From Chrysaora quinquecirrha (lineage: Eukaryota > Cnidaria > Scyphozoa > Semaeostomeae > Pelagiidae), in contig JACTAT010000059.1 in NCBI GenBank assembly GCA_014526335.1, positions 1,226,271 to 1,290,270 on the forward strand: 64,000 bases of DNA, given 5' to 3'. Positions 1 through 11,300 of this stretch are shown here, piece by piece. The first letter of the stretch is position 1. Every line of letters begins with the position of its first letter. The position numbers were made by a program, and so were the translations under genes. The notes under the pieces were generated by a model, which ran no database searches, had not been told where the DNA came from, and saw only the letters and a list, made by a program, of their open reading frames with translations.

Positions 1-239
1 CAGTTAATACCTAGCAAATTGTTCTAGTGATTTTGTATCTCTTATATTTGTTCTCCGTCAAAACACACTATTGTTGTTGTTCATAGACTCTTCGTTCAGA
101 TAGTCCGTTTAAAACAGTAAAATTTATGTCATTGCTGGGGTTTCAGTTAGAAATTCCACTGCTAATTGGGAAGATCTAGTATAGATGAATAAAATAATCT
201 AAACATGATTGTGAGTTTGTTGTTATAATATTCCTTCAG

Positions 240-3200
240 ATAAAAAGAAGAAGGAAAAGACTGAAGAGAAGACTGAAGCTCCTGCAGATCCTGTCAGCGA
301 ACAGAAAGTCGAAACTGCTATTCCTGTTGTTGCTATTGAAGAAATTGCAAGTCTACCTGCATCTGAAGCCGTTTCAGATCAACCAACGGCTGCTCCTGAA
401 TCAGAAGAAGTCCTAATAAATGTGACTGTGGCTGCTGAGAGCAAACCAAGTGAGACTGCAGGGGAGCAACAGATCAAAGCAAGTGAAGAGGTAGTAGATC
501 AAGTCAATGTGGTAGAACCAGAGAAAACTCCACAAGAGACAATTATTCCTTTAATCGAACCTGAAGAAGTGATATCAGAAGAAGAGTTATCCAAAGACGA
601 AATCGAGAGATTGAGTGAAATTCTCGACACTTCATCAATGGATGTTCTTATTCAGTCGTATGTGGATAAATTACAGCTGACGAAAGATATGGCTTTGCAA
701 AAGCAGGCTAAAGCTTCAAGCCAAATTAGAGATTATCTAAAGCAACTAGATAGAGCGTTGAAAACAGGAGCAGGCGAAGAAACGTTTGATGAAGTATGGA
801 AAGATACATCTGATTTAGAACATGAATCACAGGTTAGTATAGTAACTAGCCATTGTACATTTGGTAAGTGTCGCTTCAAGCCTTGAAAAGGTTTCACTGA
901 TGTTAAGGTTGAGAAATTGTCACATCGTGGGGTTCCTTCTACATAGTTTTGCATAGTTAGGCATTACCTATCTCCCAAAATTAGGTTCCGTTGACGGTTT
1001 AAAAATTTGTTTAACGTTTAAGGCTCCACGTTTTGGCTCTTCTGATATCGATTAGTGTGGCAATAGTTTTTAGGCAAAATGTGCAGTTTCGCCGTTATGC
1101 AGCCTTCAAGAATAGGCCCGGATGTCTTGCAATCTTGTATGAGCATGAACGAAAATATATTTGATTCCGAGCAAAATTAACTACCAATATCTATCAATCC
1201 TCTCTGGTGGTTTAGGATCTGATCACACTGGACAAATGGTTTGGTTGCAGTAAGGAAAGATTTCCAGCAAGTCACAACTAACATAGACAGTTGGTCATAT
1301 AGATCGGATCATGTTTTCTCGTAATTTGAGTATAAATAATGTCTTTCTGTTGCAACATTGCTTTAAGGAAACTTTAAGGCTACGTTTAAACGATATCTGA
1401 TTCAAATGAGTACGGTATTTAATAAATACGCTAATGAATACGGTATGCAATGAATACACTGTTTGCAGGCAGCTGATTTTGATTATAGAATACAGATAAG
1501 TTATCTTTTTTCTCTTTGCTATTCTGTCGAAAACATCCTGGAAGTATTCAACTTTAAGCCCCCTTGAATAAACCCTGTCCTCGAATAAGCACCATCGTAA
1601 AATTCATTTTTTCAAATAAGCCCCCGGGATCTTACGGTATTCAAAACCTGCGATTCGGTACCCAGTATAAGTAGCTTTTCCGGTCTTGTCAAACGTATTG
1701 CGGCTGGTTTGCAGACAGATATACTCTGTTTCGCTATATTTTCAAAGTAAAATGAATGTTTTTAGGCATCAATCGATGAAGCAAAGACATCAGAAATGCA
1801 AATGCAAGCTAGCATAGAAGCACTGCATGAAATGATACAAGCAACAAAACGAAATGGCATGAGCAAAATTGCAAATGATGCTCAAGAGGTTATCAACAAT
1901 GCTTCTATTGATCTGCAAAAAGCAACTGCAGATATCAAGCAAGCATGTGAAGAACTTTCTTCGTTTGGTAAAACAGACATAATTGAAGATGCAAAGAAGA
2001 AAGTGGAAGAAACATTACAGGATGCTCTCTCGGAGTTAAAGGATACAGCAAAGGACAGTACTACTGAAGATAGTCAGCTGCCAGTAAAAGATGTAATGAT
2101 GGCGTATGCTTTGAAGAAAATTGACTATCTAAAGAATGCTATTGAAAGTGTGAAACAAGAAGAGAAAGAAAGAACAGAGGCATTACTGAAAATGGTGCGG
2201 GATGAAGAAGAGGCAAGGACCCAAGCGAGGCTTCAAACTGAGGCTGAGAAGTTGCAGAGGAATTTTGAGATTGAATCAGAGAAGAAGGTTAGTTATACGT
2301 TTATTTTCTAAAATTCTATTTCTTTAGAGCTTTTGTATGATACCAGATACGCATGCTGCACTCGCCCAAGATTAGACGAGGGGATAACACGGTGCGTTCC
2401 ATAGAGTATCTTTCAAGGATCCTTTGGCAAAGAGAACAGTAACCTTGGTTGGTTAATTTAAAATTATGGTTAACTTAGAACAGAATTTATTTGACCACCT
2501 GGACTGTACCAAAAGCTAAGCGAAGATAAATTTCAAATTACTGACAAAGCAAAATTATTATTTCATTTAGTGGTTGAGGAATCTGACGCTTATCAAACCA
2601 AAGGGTTTGATTGAAGGAAGCTTCTAGGAAAGGTAAAGTTCCAGAAATTAACCGAGTTTAGTGAAACAGTACAGGCCTCTTGTGCAAGAAGTATTAAGGT
2701 TGGGTTTCCGTAACGCATTTTACACGTTGTTACACGTAACCTGGGCACTCTATTAAATAAATAACTTTTTTGTAGGAAGCTGAACTTTCTAACTATTACG
2801 AAAAAGAGATCAAGAAACAATTGAAGAGGCAGTCAGCGGCCCATAGAGATCATCTGAATGACGTATTACAAACGCAAGCTGCGCAGCTTACATCAGAACA
2901 TCAAGAAGAGCTCACCAGAGAGTTATCCAATCAGAAGCAAGTCCATGTCGAAGAATTAACGCGGGTTTCTGCGCATTTGAAGGGCGTTGAATCAATGATC
3001 GATTCTGTTGTTGATGTTGAAACGAAGAACAGAAGAACAAGAGAACTCTGGCTTGCTATTCAATCTCTGGGATCGGTTTTGAATGATGATATAGATGGAG
3101 GAAGGACAAGAAATCTTCTACCTGAAGTGATGTCTATTTATAAATTGTCAGGTATGTATCTTCGTAAATACCCCGATATGAGAGTCAAAGAGCCCTTAAT

Positions 3201-4435
3201 GAAACAATGACTTCAAGATGTATAGTCAAGACTATTTGCATGATGCCTGTAAAATTTCCCTCACATTCACTGTTTGAATAGTATTTTGAATTTGATCACT
3301 TAATTTCGATTTAAACTCGTTTACAGCTAAAAGCCACACATAAGAGTCACATCTTTGTAGAACCTTAAGCCTAAGGCCCTGGTCAGACGATTAAACATAT
3401 GAAATTAGCTTGTCAAGCAAAGCATTGATAGAACGTTTGGCAATGTCACAAACATTGCTTGACAAGCCAAATTCAGCAAATTTTTGCCCATTTTGTTTTG
3501 AAATAGTTCAAAAACATTTCTTGATTGACGCAAACACAAAATGTTTGACGAGCAATGTTTTGGAACGTGTTCAAGGGGTGAAACATATTGCTTAACAAGA
3601 ACATTCAAATGTTTTATTAATGTTTGATCGTTTGGCCAGGGCTTAAGCATGTTCTTTGGAAAATTTCGCAAAATCTTTTAAGAATTTAGTTTAGGGTCCA
3701 CAGAGACTGTTTGATTTAAAAAGTTAAGATATTGCATCAACCGAGGGACATTTCACAGGGCATTTCAAGCAAGGGTTTACGCAATTTCCAGAGACCGGTC
3801 TTCCCTTGGCGTCCTCTTTGATTGCAAGCAGTGTCTTCCCTTCCATGTATGTTTTTGGCATATTGTAACTCAAAATTAAAAACCGTTGCAGGGTTAAAAG
3901 TAAAAGTTCTTATATGTTTAATGTGTTGTAGACTTTCTTTGCTGGGTATATTGGCTGATTACATCTTTTCTGTTTCACAGAAAATCACCCCAACGTCCAG
4001 CTTGTTTTGAGCACAATTCCTGAGACAGCATTAGTGCAGGGAGTGACGACAGAAGATGAATTAAAGAAAAGGTTTGTTGGAGTAAAGAATATCTGTAAAC
4101 GAGTTGCGATGGTAGGTGAGAAACAAGGCTCATTATGGACTTACGCGCTTTCTGCAATTCGCTCTTTCCTGGTCATCGAAACTGCGGCGAAACATGATAC
4201 AACTAAGGATATCGACCCCGAAACTATAAGTACTTACGACATATTGGCGAAATCGCAAAGCAGTATAGACAATGGTGATTTGGAACTCGCTGTTAAGTTT
4301 ATGAGCTTATTAAAAGGTGTGCCTAGAAAGCTAGCGTCTGATTGGCTAAGAGAATCAAGGTCGTACTTGGAAGCAAAATTAGCATCGGAGTTTTTGTTAG
4401 CATATGTTTCTTCTGAAGGTGCTTTCGAAAGCTAA
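240..4435 (+). CDS. IMMT: MICOS complex subunit MIC60 (mitofilin), 3' part of gene
   Basis: Four exons are visible: 240-832, 1766-2287, 2776-3151 and 3981-4435 (stop TAA 4433-4435). All have GT-AG borders, and the lengths close in frame (about 647 residues). The 5' exons, with mitochondrial presequence and membrane segment, lie before the window. Exon 1 encodes a Lys/Glu/Pro-rich low-complexity stretch. The next two exons encode a long charged coiled coil. The last exon carries the mitofilin C-terminal domain, with the signature LLKGVPRKLASDWL near its end, which is very close to vertebrate MIC60. By family knowledge the protein sits in the mitochondrial inner membrane and organises crista junctions in the MICOS complex. 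The gene converges on NuMA. A MITE sits in the last intron. I saw no disrupted codon in these exons. Confidence 0.93.
1552..1645. repeat. Fragment of a 'CGAATAAGCCCCC' repeat
   Basis: Several spaced copies of an AATAAGC/AAGCCCCC motif end in TTACGGTATTC. They match the inner and terminal sequence of the better preserved inverted-repeat element at 40294-40466. The fragment lies in a MIC60 intron. The rest of that intron (833-1765) shows nothing I recognise. Confidence 0.5.
3375..3643. mobile_element. PIF/Harbinger-like MITE, family 1, copy 1
   Basis: The ends are inverted: GGCCCTGGTC on the left and TTTGGCCAGGGCT on the right. TAA flanks both sides (3372-3374 and 3644-3646), consistent with the TWA target duplication of PIF/Harbinger elements. 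The inside carries repeated AACATTG/CAATGTTT motifs and no transposase. It lies in the last MIC60 intron. Confidence 0.75.
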
Positions 4436-5396
4436 GTCTGTGGTGCTGTTTTAGAATTATTAGAAAACATCTTAATGCTTTTAGTTGAAATATGAAATAG
4501 TACTTAACTGAATGCATGCTGTTTGCTCTTAAATTGCGCCCAGGATTTAATTATGATATAGTGGTTGTACCTGAGTGTCTGGTTGAAGTGAAATTAAATA
4601 TGATTCAAAAATACACTCTTGTATGAGACTCGACTCTCTTTACGTTCAAAAATACCCACTCCTGGTTGTTCCCTGTTTCAGTTGAACTCAGATACTTTTT
4701 CTAACAGTTAGCTCCCGACCGCTTACCTGCATTTATGAAAGAGACAAAGTAATGCTTGCTTCTCTTAACATGCTTACATGACCTCCTATAAGGATGACCC
4801 TTTCTCGATTTTCTTTCAAACCTGCTCTTGTCCATTTAGATGGGGGGTGGGGGAACGATACGTTGCCCAGTTCTTTCCTTGATAGATTTTATGTTATGGC
4901 AAAGGAAGGTATGGCTCACACACGGGCAAATGGTTTCTAAGAAAAAACTATTCTTCAAAAAATTTCCGTAATCCCCATATTAACCCAGTCCAAATTTATC
5001 TTGTAAACCACGCTTAAAATAGGTAGTCCTCGGAAGAGTTTTTTCTCGAAGGACCAATGTAATATATTTTTTCTTCAAAAATTTGTATGTTTCCGAGCGT
5101 TCAGTATAAGACTAATTAAACAAGCAGATTTTATTTCTCATCAATAATTTCAAGAAACAAATTGATAAACTTAAATTTATTATAAAAATGGTCAATAATA
5201 ATAATACAAAAACATAAAAAGTACGTAGTGTTCGAATACAATATAACGTGTATCTAGCCATCAAATATTAGTACTGCTAAAAGTCAAGAGTCATCAATGC
5301 TGAACTGCAGTTCTTGTACACGCATATGATTTTACTCCCAAATACAAACCAATGAAACAATAATAAAATGCATAAATTTAAATAAATTAATCTCAT
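4436..5396. other. Tail-to-tail intergenic gap, MIC60/NuMA
   Basis: This gap separates the convergent MIC60 and NuMA stop codons and holds the 3' UTRs. A possible ATTAAA poly(A) signal for MIC60 is at 4593-4598. A minus-strand AATAAA for NuMA is at 5176-5181, in an AT-rich stretch. I see no gene here. Confidence 0.6.
5176..5181 (-). terminator. Candidate poly(A) signal of the NuMA gene
   Basis: AATAAA on the minus strand, about 215 nt past the NuMA stop codon, in AT-rich sequence. Assigned only by position and motif. Confidence 0.4.
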
Positions 5397-8300
5397 TTAC
5401 ATAGGAGGCTTCGTGCCTCGTACTTTTGAAGTTATTGACCGTCTTATGGATTTCCTTATATTGTTTGTGCGAGATTTTAGATTTGTCTTATCTGAAATTG
5501 ACCGCTTCAACGGTGTGGACTTCTCGACGCTCTTTGGATCAAGTGCTGGATTTCCTTTCTTAGACCGCTTTAACGGCGTATCTTTTTCAGCGTTCTTTTG
5601 TTATAAGGCACGTTTTCCTTCAGAGGTTTCTTCGCCGTAATTTTCACCGTTTCATTGAGTGATTCTGTACTCTCAGTCGGCAGCAGATGCGCTGAACCGC
5701 GTGCCCTCCTCATGCTTGCGTTCGCCTTTAGATTCTTCTTTTCATCATCAAAACTAACAACAAAAGCGACACTTTCTCTCCTTGGGTCATTTGTAATCTC
5801 AGCCATGCTTTCTTCCTTGATTCTGAGCTGTCTCCCCAGATCATTTTAGATCCTTGATCTAACATCGATCTTGTTACAATGCTTGAGTCGGATTTGACAT
5901 AGCGAATTGAATTTTCCTTTGATTTATTTGCATCGGATTCCTGAGTTGCGTGTCGTTTCGGAGGTTTTCCTTACTCGTATCATCCGCCATGCGCTTTCTC
6001 TCTGGTTTCCCTTGCAGTGATTTCTGATATTCTTTGTCGTCCAGCTGAGTTGTTTTTATCATCTCAAGTGGATACGATGACTTCAGATGTGGAAGACAGA
6101 GCGTGTTCCTTCGTTTCAGCTCAGACATTCGATCAAAATCATGATCAAAGTCTTTATACTCGAGTATATCCGGCTCGTCTTCCATATGACAAACTGGAAG
6201 CTGAGGCACTGCCGGGCCGATAGTCGTTCGTCTGTCTGGTGGGGTCTTGCCTGCAATGTACAAAAGACTTTGTCGTCTTGTGTTGACACCTCGGATACCA
6301 CTCTGTCTGCGAATGCTACGGCTTCGAGAGAAGTTAACATCATTGCTGTCAATACTACCAAGCGACGTGACTGACCCACCAAAAGATGCATCCGATTGAA
6401 AATTCAATGACGACAGACTAGGCGATCTTTTCACCGTGATTTCGTCAGGCACAAGTGTCGATTGTTCGTCGAAGCTCAAGTTTGCAGAAGTGTTATTCAT
6501 TAAGGTATGATCTGTAAAATCACTGCCAAGGATTGTGCGACGACGATATGCTTTTCTTTCGTTTTCTTTTTCATGCTTATTCAACTGTTCCTTTACATCA
6601 TCAAGACTTTGTGTACTTTTCGCAAGTTCAGCTTCCTTGGAGCGTAAAAGTGAACCATGTCTTTTGCTTATCAATCGCTCTTCTTCTAATTCACCATTTA
6701 GTTTTGTTATCTCCTTTTCGACTGTTTGAAGTTTCTTTTCTTTTGCCTAAAAGAAGAGAAAAGATCATCATCTTTCTTGACTCTCAAATCATCGGTCTTA
6801 AGCCTTACAAGTTCTCACGCTCAAACTTGAATTTTTTGCTAAGCACTGCTGCAAAAGTTTTTCAAACACTGCTTTGCAATGTAGCCAGGTGGAAAACATT
6901 GCAAACCTCGGATGCTTGATCTTTCGGAGAGGGCCCTAAGCGAGGCTTCACAAACAAAGTACGAGATCTAGTGACGAAAAATCATCACATCAAACAACTT
7001 CAGAAATATCCAAAACTATCATCTTTGCACGTGCTATATATTCAACTGGTTTGATTTGCTAACTCCAAGGCGACGTTTGTCAAAGAGCAAATTTTTTGTT
7101 GCAAAACAATAGAAATCGTTCAGAAAGCGTGCATCATTTTGTACCAAGTTGAAATGCAGCCATGGCGCATTTAGTACTACGCCCAAACTATTCTTTCGAC
7201 AAATAGGTAAAGTTACTCATGCAAACTATTTTTCAAATCTTTGCCTGGAAATGCCCCTTGGGAATCATACAAAACCAAAAGACGTATCTCAGATAGGGTA
7301 GCCAGCAAATAGAAAGAAGCAAACCGAAGTGCTACTTTCAGAGCAAAGAATTCTAAGGAAATGAAGAGCAAGGAGCTGCAGAGGAGAACACGAAATGAGG
7401 TAGGCACCTACTTTGTTATCAAGTAGCTTCTGTGAAAAATATTATGTTCTACCGTATTTACTATGCAGTAGCAAAACGATATTGTTTAGGTCCTTAGTTT
7501 AGCTCATACAATGATGTCTCCTCCAACACGTGAATTACGCTGAATGTAGGCCTATGGTTAAAATTCGTCCTTTCTACTTTGATATTTTCTCTAACATGAG
7601 GAATACGCTTGGTTTTTTTGCTTGGAGGTTTCAGAATTAAGCTTTTGTATGCTGCACTGCAACGGTGATTTATCTGAGGTCGTTTGGCTATGCAAATGTA
7701 CCAACCAAAAATAAACAGAGATTTTCTATATTTGCCGTTAATTTTTTTCCGTGTTTCATTTCCTAATTGTTTCTGACAGTTTTGACTGGGAAATGCTCGA
7801 AAGGCTGTAGTAAAAAACATGGTTTCTTATGGTAGCTACAGTTTCGTGTACGTAGGGGTTCGTGAGCCTTGGGCCTTGTTAATTAGGGGGTTTATTCGGC
7901 GATTTCATTGAGCTCTGTACATAGCGCAGTGAAAACCTCGTTGGCTCTCTGCTCATGCAGTCCAGGCTCGAATCCCATCTACTTGCGGAAAAACCGGTAG
8001 GTTTATGGGCCCATTGGCCTATGCAAAATTTGTTGCATCTTTTCTCATAAAAACCATGTTCTCATAAAAGTCAGGTGGGGTTAAAATTGAATACGAAAGG
8101 AACAAAAATTATAGCAAAAAACTCGCCTCGTATTTTGCTTGTAATTTATTCCTTGCATCAGTCATATCAGCCAGCATTGTACGGTATTCTATCTTCTCGA
8201 CCTCGATTCGGTTTCTTTCTTGTGCAATTTCAGCCAACCTCTTTTCCAAATCTGCTATCATTTTGTCAGAAACAGCATTTGATTTCCCAAGCTCACGTTC

Positions 8301-11300
8301 TGTGGAGATTAAATAGAAAAATAATCATGCAAGCATATTTTAATACAAGTTCAAATACAAGCTGCTTTCAGACGAAAGCTAGTCTTGCCTCAGCCTTGCT
8401 TCCATAATTTCTTGCTTCCATATTTTCTTGCATCCATACTTCTCAATATTCTTCTCCTTAGGTCCGCCATTCCATCAAAGAAGAAAGGAGAGTGAGAGAG
8501 ATTCTGCATCACTTGTCTTTGTTTTCACGGAATGGTGGGCCTTAGGAGAAGCATTACGAGAAAGAGACTCAGGGTAAGTCTAGACGAAAGCCGACTCGAT
8601 TCTCGGCAACTCAGTTGTTAGGTATTTGTTTTGTAAATAACAGTTGCATATACAATAAGGCAACGCTGCAAAACGGTTACACGAAACTCTTAACCGAGGA
8701 AAGGCACAGTATAGTATAGGCACAGTATAGTATAGATCTGAGATTTACTTTAACCGATTATTTGTGAAAATTCTTTCTTATTTCAACTGGAAAGTGGCAC
8801 TGTCCTGACATATTGGTACTAGCGTCTTGTACACTAATAAAGCACTTGATTTTATGATTTAGTGCAGGGCAGTAGCACTTGATAAATCATTGACATTAAA
8901 TTTTGTTGTTAAGGGTTGACTTGTAGCTTAAACAGAAGAATTGTGAATACGTACCGTGTGAGAGAATACTTCTTTTATACTGCTCTTTCTGCAATTTCAA
9001 TTCATTTTCTGATTCCTCGAGCAAAGCTTTCGTTTCCGACAACCTCTCTGCCTTTTCCTCACATTGTGTTCTCATTTCAGTAACTTGTGTTTTGTAAAAC
9101 TCGAGCTCCTTTCTGCTTGATTCTACACATTTATTCATAACATCATTCTTCTCCTTTAACATCTCAGTCTGTCTCTGTGATCCTTTCAGCATGTCTTGCA
9201 ATGCTTTACATTCGTCTATTATGCTTTCTTTCTCTGTAATCAATCTGTTGATCTCTGTATTATGGTTTGATGTTAAATCTTTCTCTGTTGCCTCCTTTTC
9301 TTCTTTGATGCTCAAAACCTTTTTAGCTTCTTGCTCTTTTTCTAATTGCACCTTTTCAAAACCACCCTGTAGTTTCTTCATTTGCTCTACCAACTGAGTA
9401 TTTTGCTTAAGTAGTTCTTCCTTTTCAGATTCAAACTTCTGCGAAGAAGATTTTGCTTCTTCCTTGAATTTGAAACATTGCTCTTCCTCTACGCTCAAGC
9501 ATTTCCTAACTTCTTCAAGCTGCACAAGCAATGATTTATTCTCCTCCTTTATAGAAGTAAACTTCTCCTCGATTTCTTTCATATCAACATCTCTCTTCTC
9601 AAGCATTTCTCCAACTTCCTTCTTCTCAGCAACTACTCTCTCTAAATCTTCTTTCAGTTTCAAGTTCGTACTGTTAAATTCTTCCTTTTCAACTTCAAGT
9701 CTTTGTCTCATAGAATCTATTGTAGCTTTATTTTCTGCTATTTCCAAATCCTTCGCTTCAACGCATTCTTGAACAGAAAATAGCTTTTTCTCCACCTCCA
9801 GACGTTTATTAGTTTCTGAACTTTGTTTTTGTCCGAGTTCTTCAATTTCTTCGCTTTTCTTCTTCAAAGAGGACGCAGCTTCTTCTTTCAATCCTTCCTT
9901 TTCTTTTTCAAAAGCAGATTTTAAGTTTTCAATCTCAAAGCCTTTTTCTTCAACACATCTCTGAGCAGCAAGCAACTTTTCTTCAACTTCACAATTATCT
10001 TTCATCAAATATCCTTGTTTTTGCGTAAGTTGTTCAACTTCTTCACATTTCTTCTTCATACTGGACCCAGCTTTTTCTTTAAATTCTTGTTTCTCTTTTT
10101 GAAAAGCAGACTTAACATTTTCAATCTCCAAATCTTTTGACTCGATGCATTTCTGAGCATCAGCTAGCTGCTCTTCAATTTCACGTTTGTCTTTTGCCAA
10201 AGATTTCTGTGTCTGTTTGAGCTCATCAATTTCTTCACATTTCTTCTTCAAAGAGGACGAAGCTTCTTCTTTCAGCAAGTCCTTTTCTTTTTCAAAAGCA
10301 AACTTAACATTTTTAATCTCCAGGTCTTTTACCTCAATGCATTTCTGAGCATCAACTAACTTGTCTTCAACTTCATGTTTCTCTTCTGTCAAGGAGTCTT
10401 GTTTCTGTTTTAGTTCATCAACTTCTTCGCATTTTGTCTTCAAATTGGATGCAGCTTCTTCTTTTAATTTTTCTTTCTCTTTCTCAAAAGCAGACTTGAC
10501 ATTTTCGATCTCCAAATCTTTAGCCTCGACAGATTTTTGAGCATCAACCAGCTTTTCTTCAATTTCACGTTTCTCTTCTAACAAACATTCTTGTCTCCGC
10601 ATTATTTCCTCAATTTCTTCGCATTTCTTTTTCAAAGAGGACGAAGTTTCTTCTTCCAGCAAGTCTAGCATTTCTTTTTCATTTTCAAAAGAAACTTTCA
10701 TCTGTTCAATCTCGAAGTCTTTTTCTTCAACAGATTTCTGAGCATGAACCAACTTTTCTTCACTTTCACGGTAATCTTTCATCAAACAATCTTGTTTCAG
10801 TTTAAGTTCCTCGATTTCTTCATGGTTCTTCTTCAAAGTAGACGACGTTTCTTCCTTCAACTCTTCCTTTTCTTTTTCAAAAGCAGATTTAATCTGCTTA
10901 ATCTCCGAATCCTTTTCTTCAATACACATTTGAGCAACAGCTAGCTTTTCTTCGATTTCACGATTCTGTTCTATTAGTGATTCTTGCTGCATTTCAAGCT
11001 CGTTTATTTTCTTACTTTTAGTTGCAAGATCAGAGGAATTCATTGCTTTGTATTCAGAGACCTCTTTTCTTTCTTGTTTAAGAGCGAAAATTGATTCCTC
11101 AAGCTTTTGTTTTAACTCTTCCTTCTCTGTCTTGACTTGCTCTAGCTCCCGATTATTTTCTCTCTTATTGCTTCAGTATTAATCTTTTGCGATTCACTTT
11201 CTGCTTTGTATTCGACAAATATTTTCTTCTGTCCCTCAAGTTCTTCTTCTGATTTCTTCAATTCTGAGACGAGTTCTGCTGTTCTTTTCTCAGATTCAGA

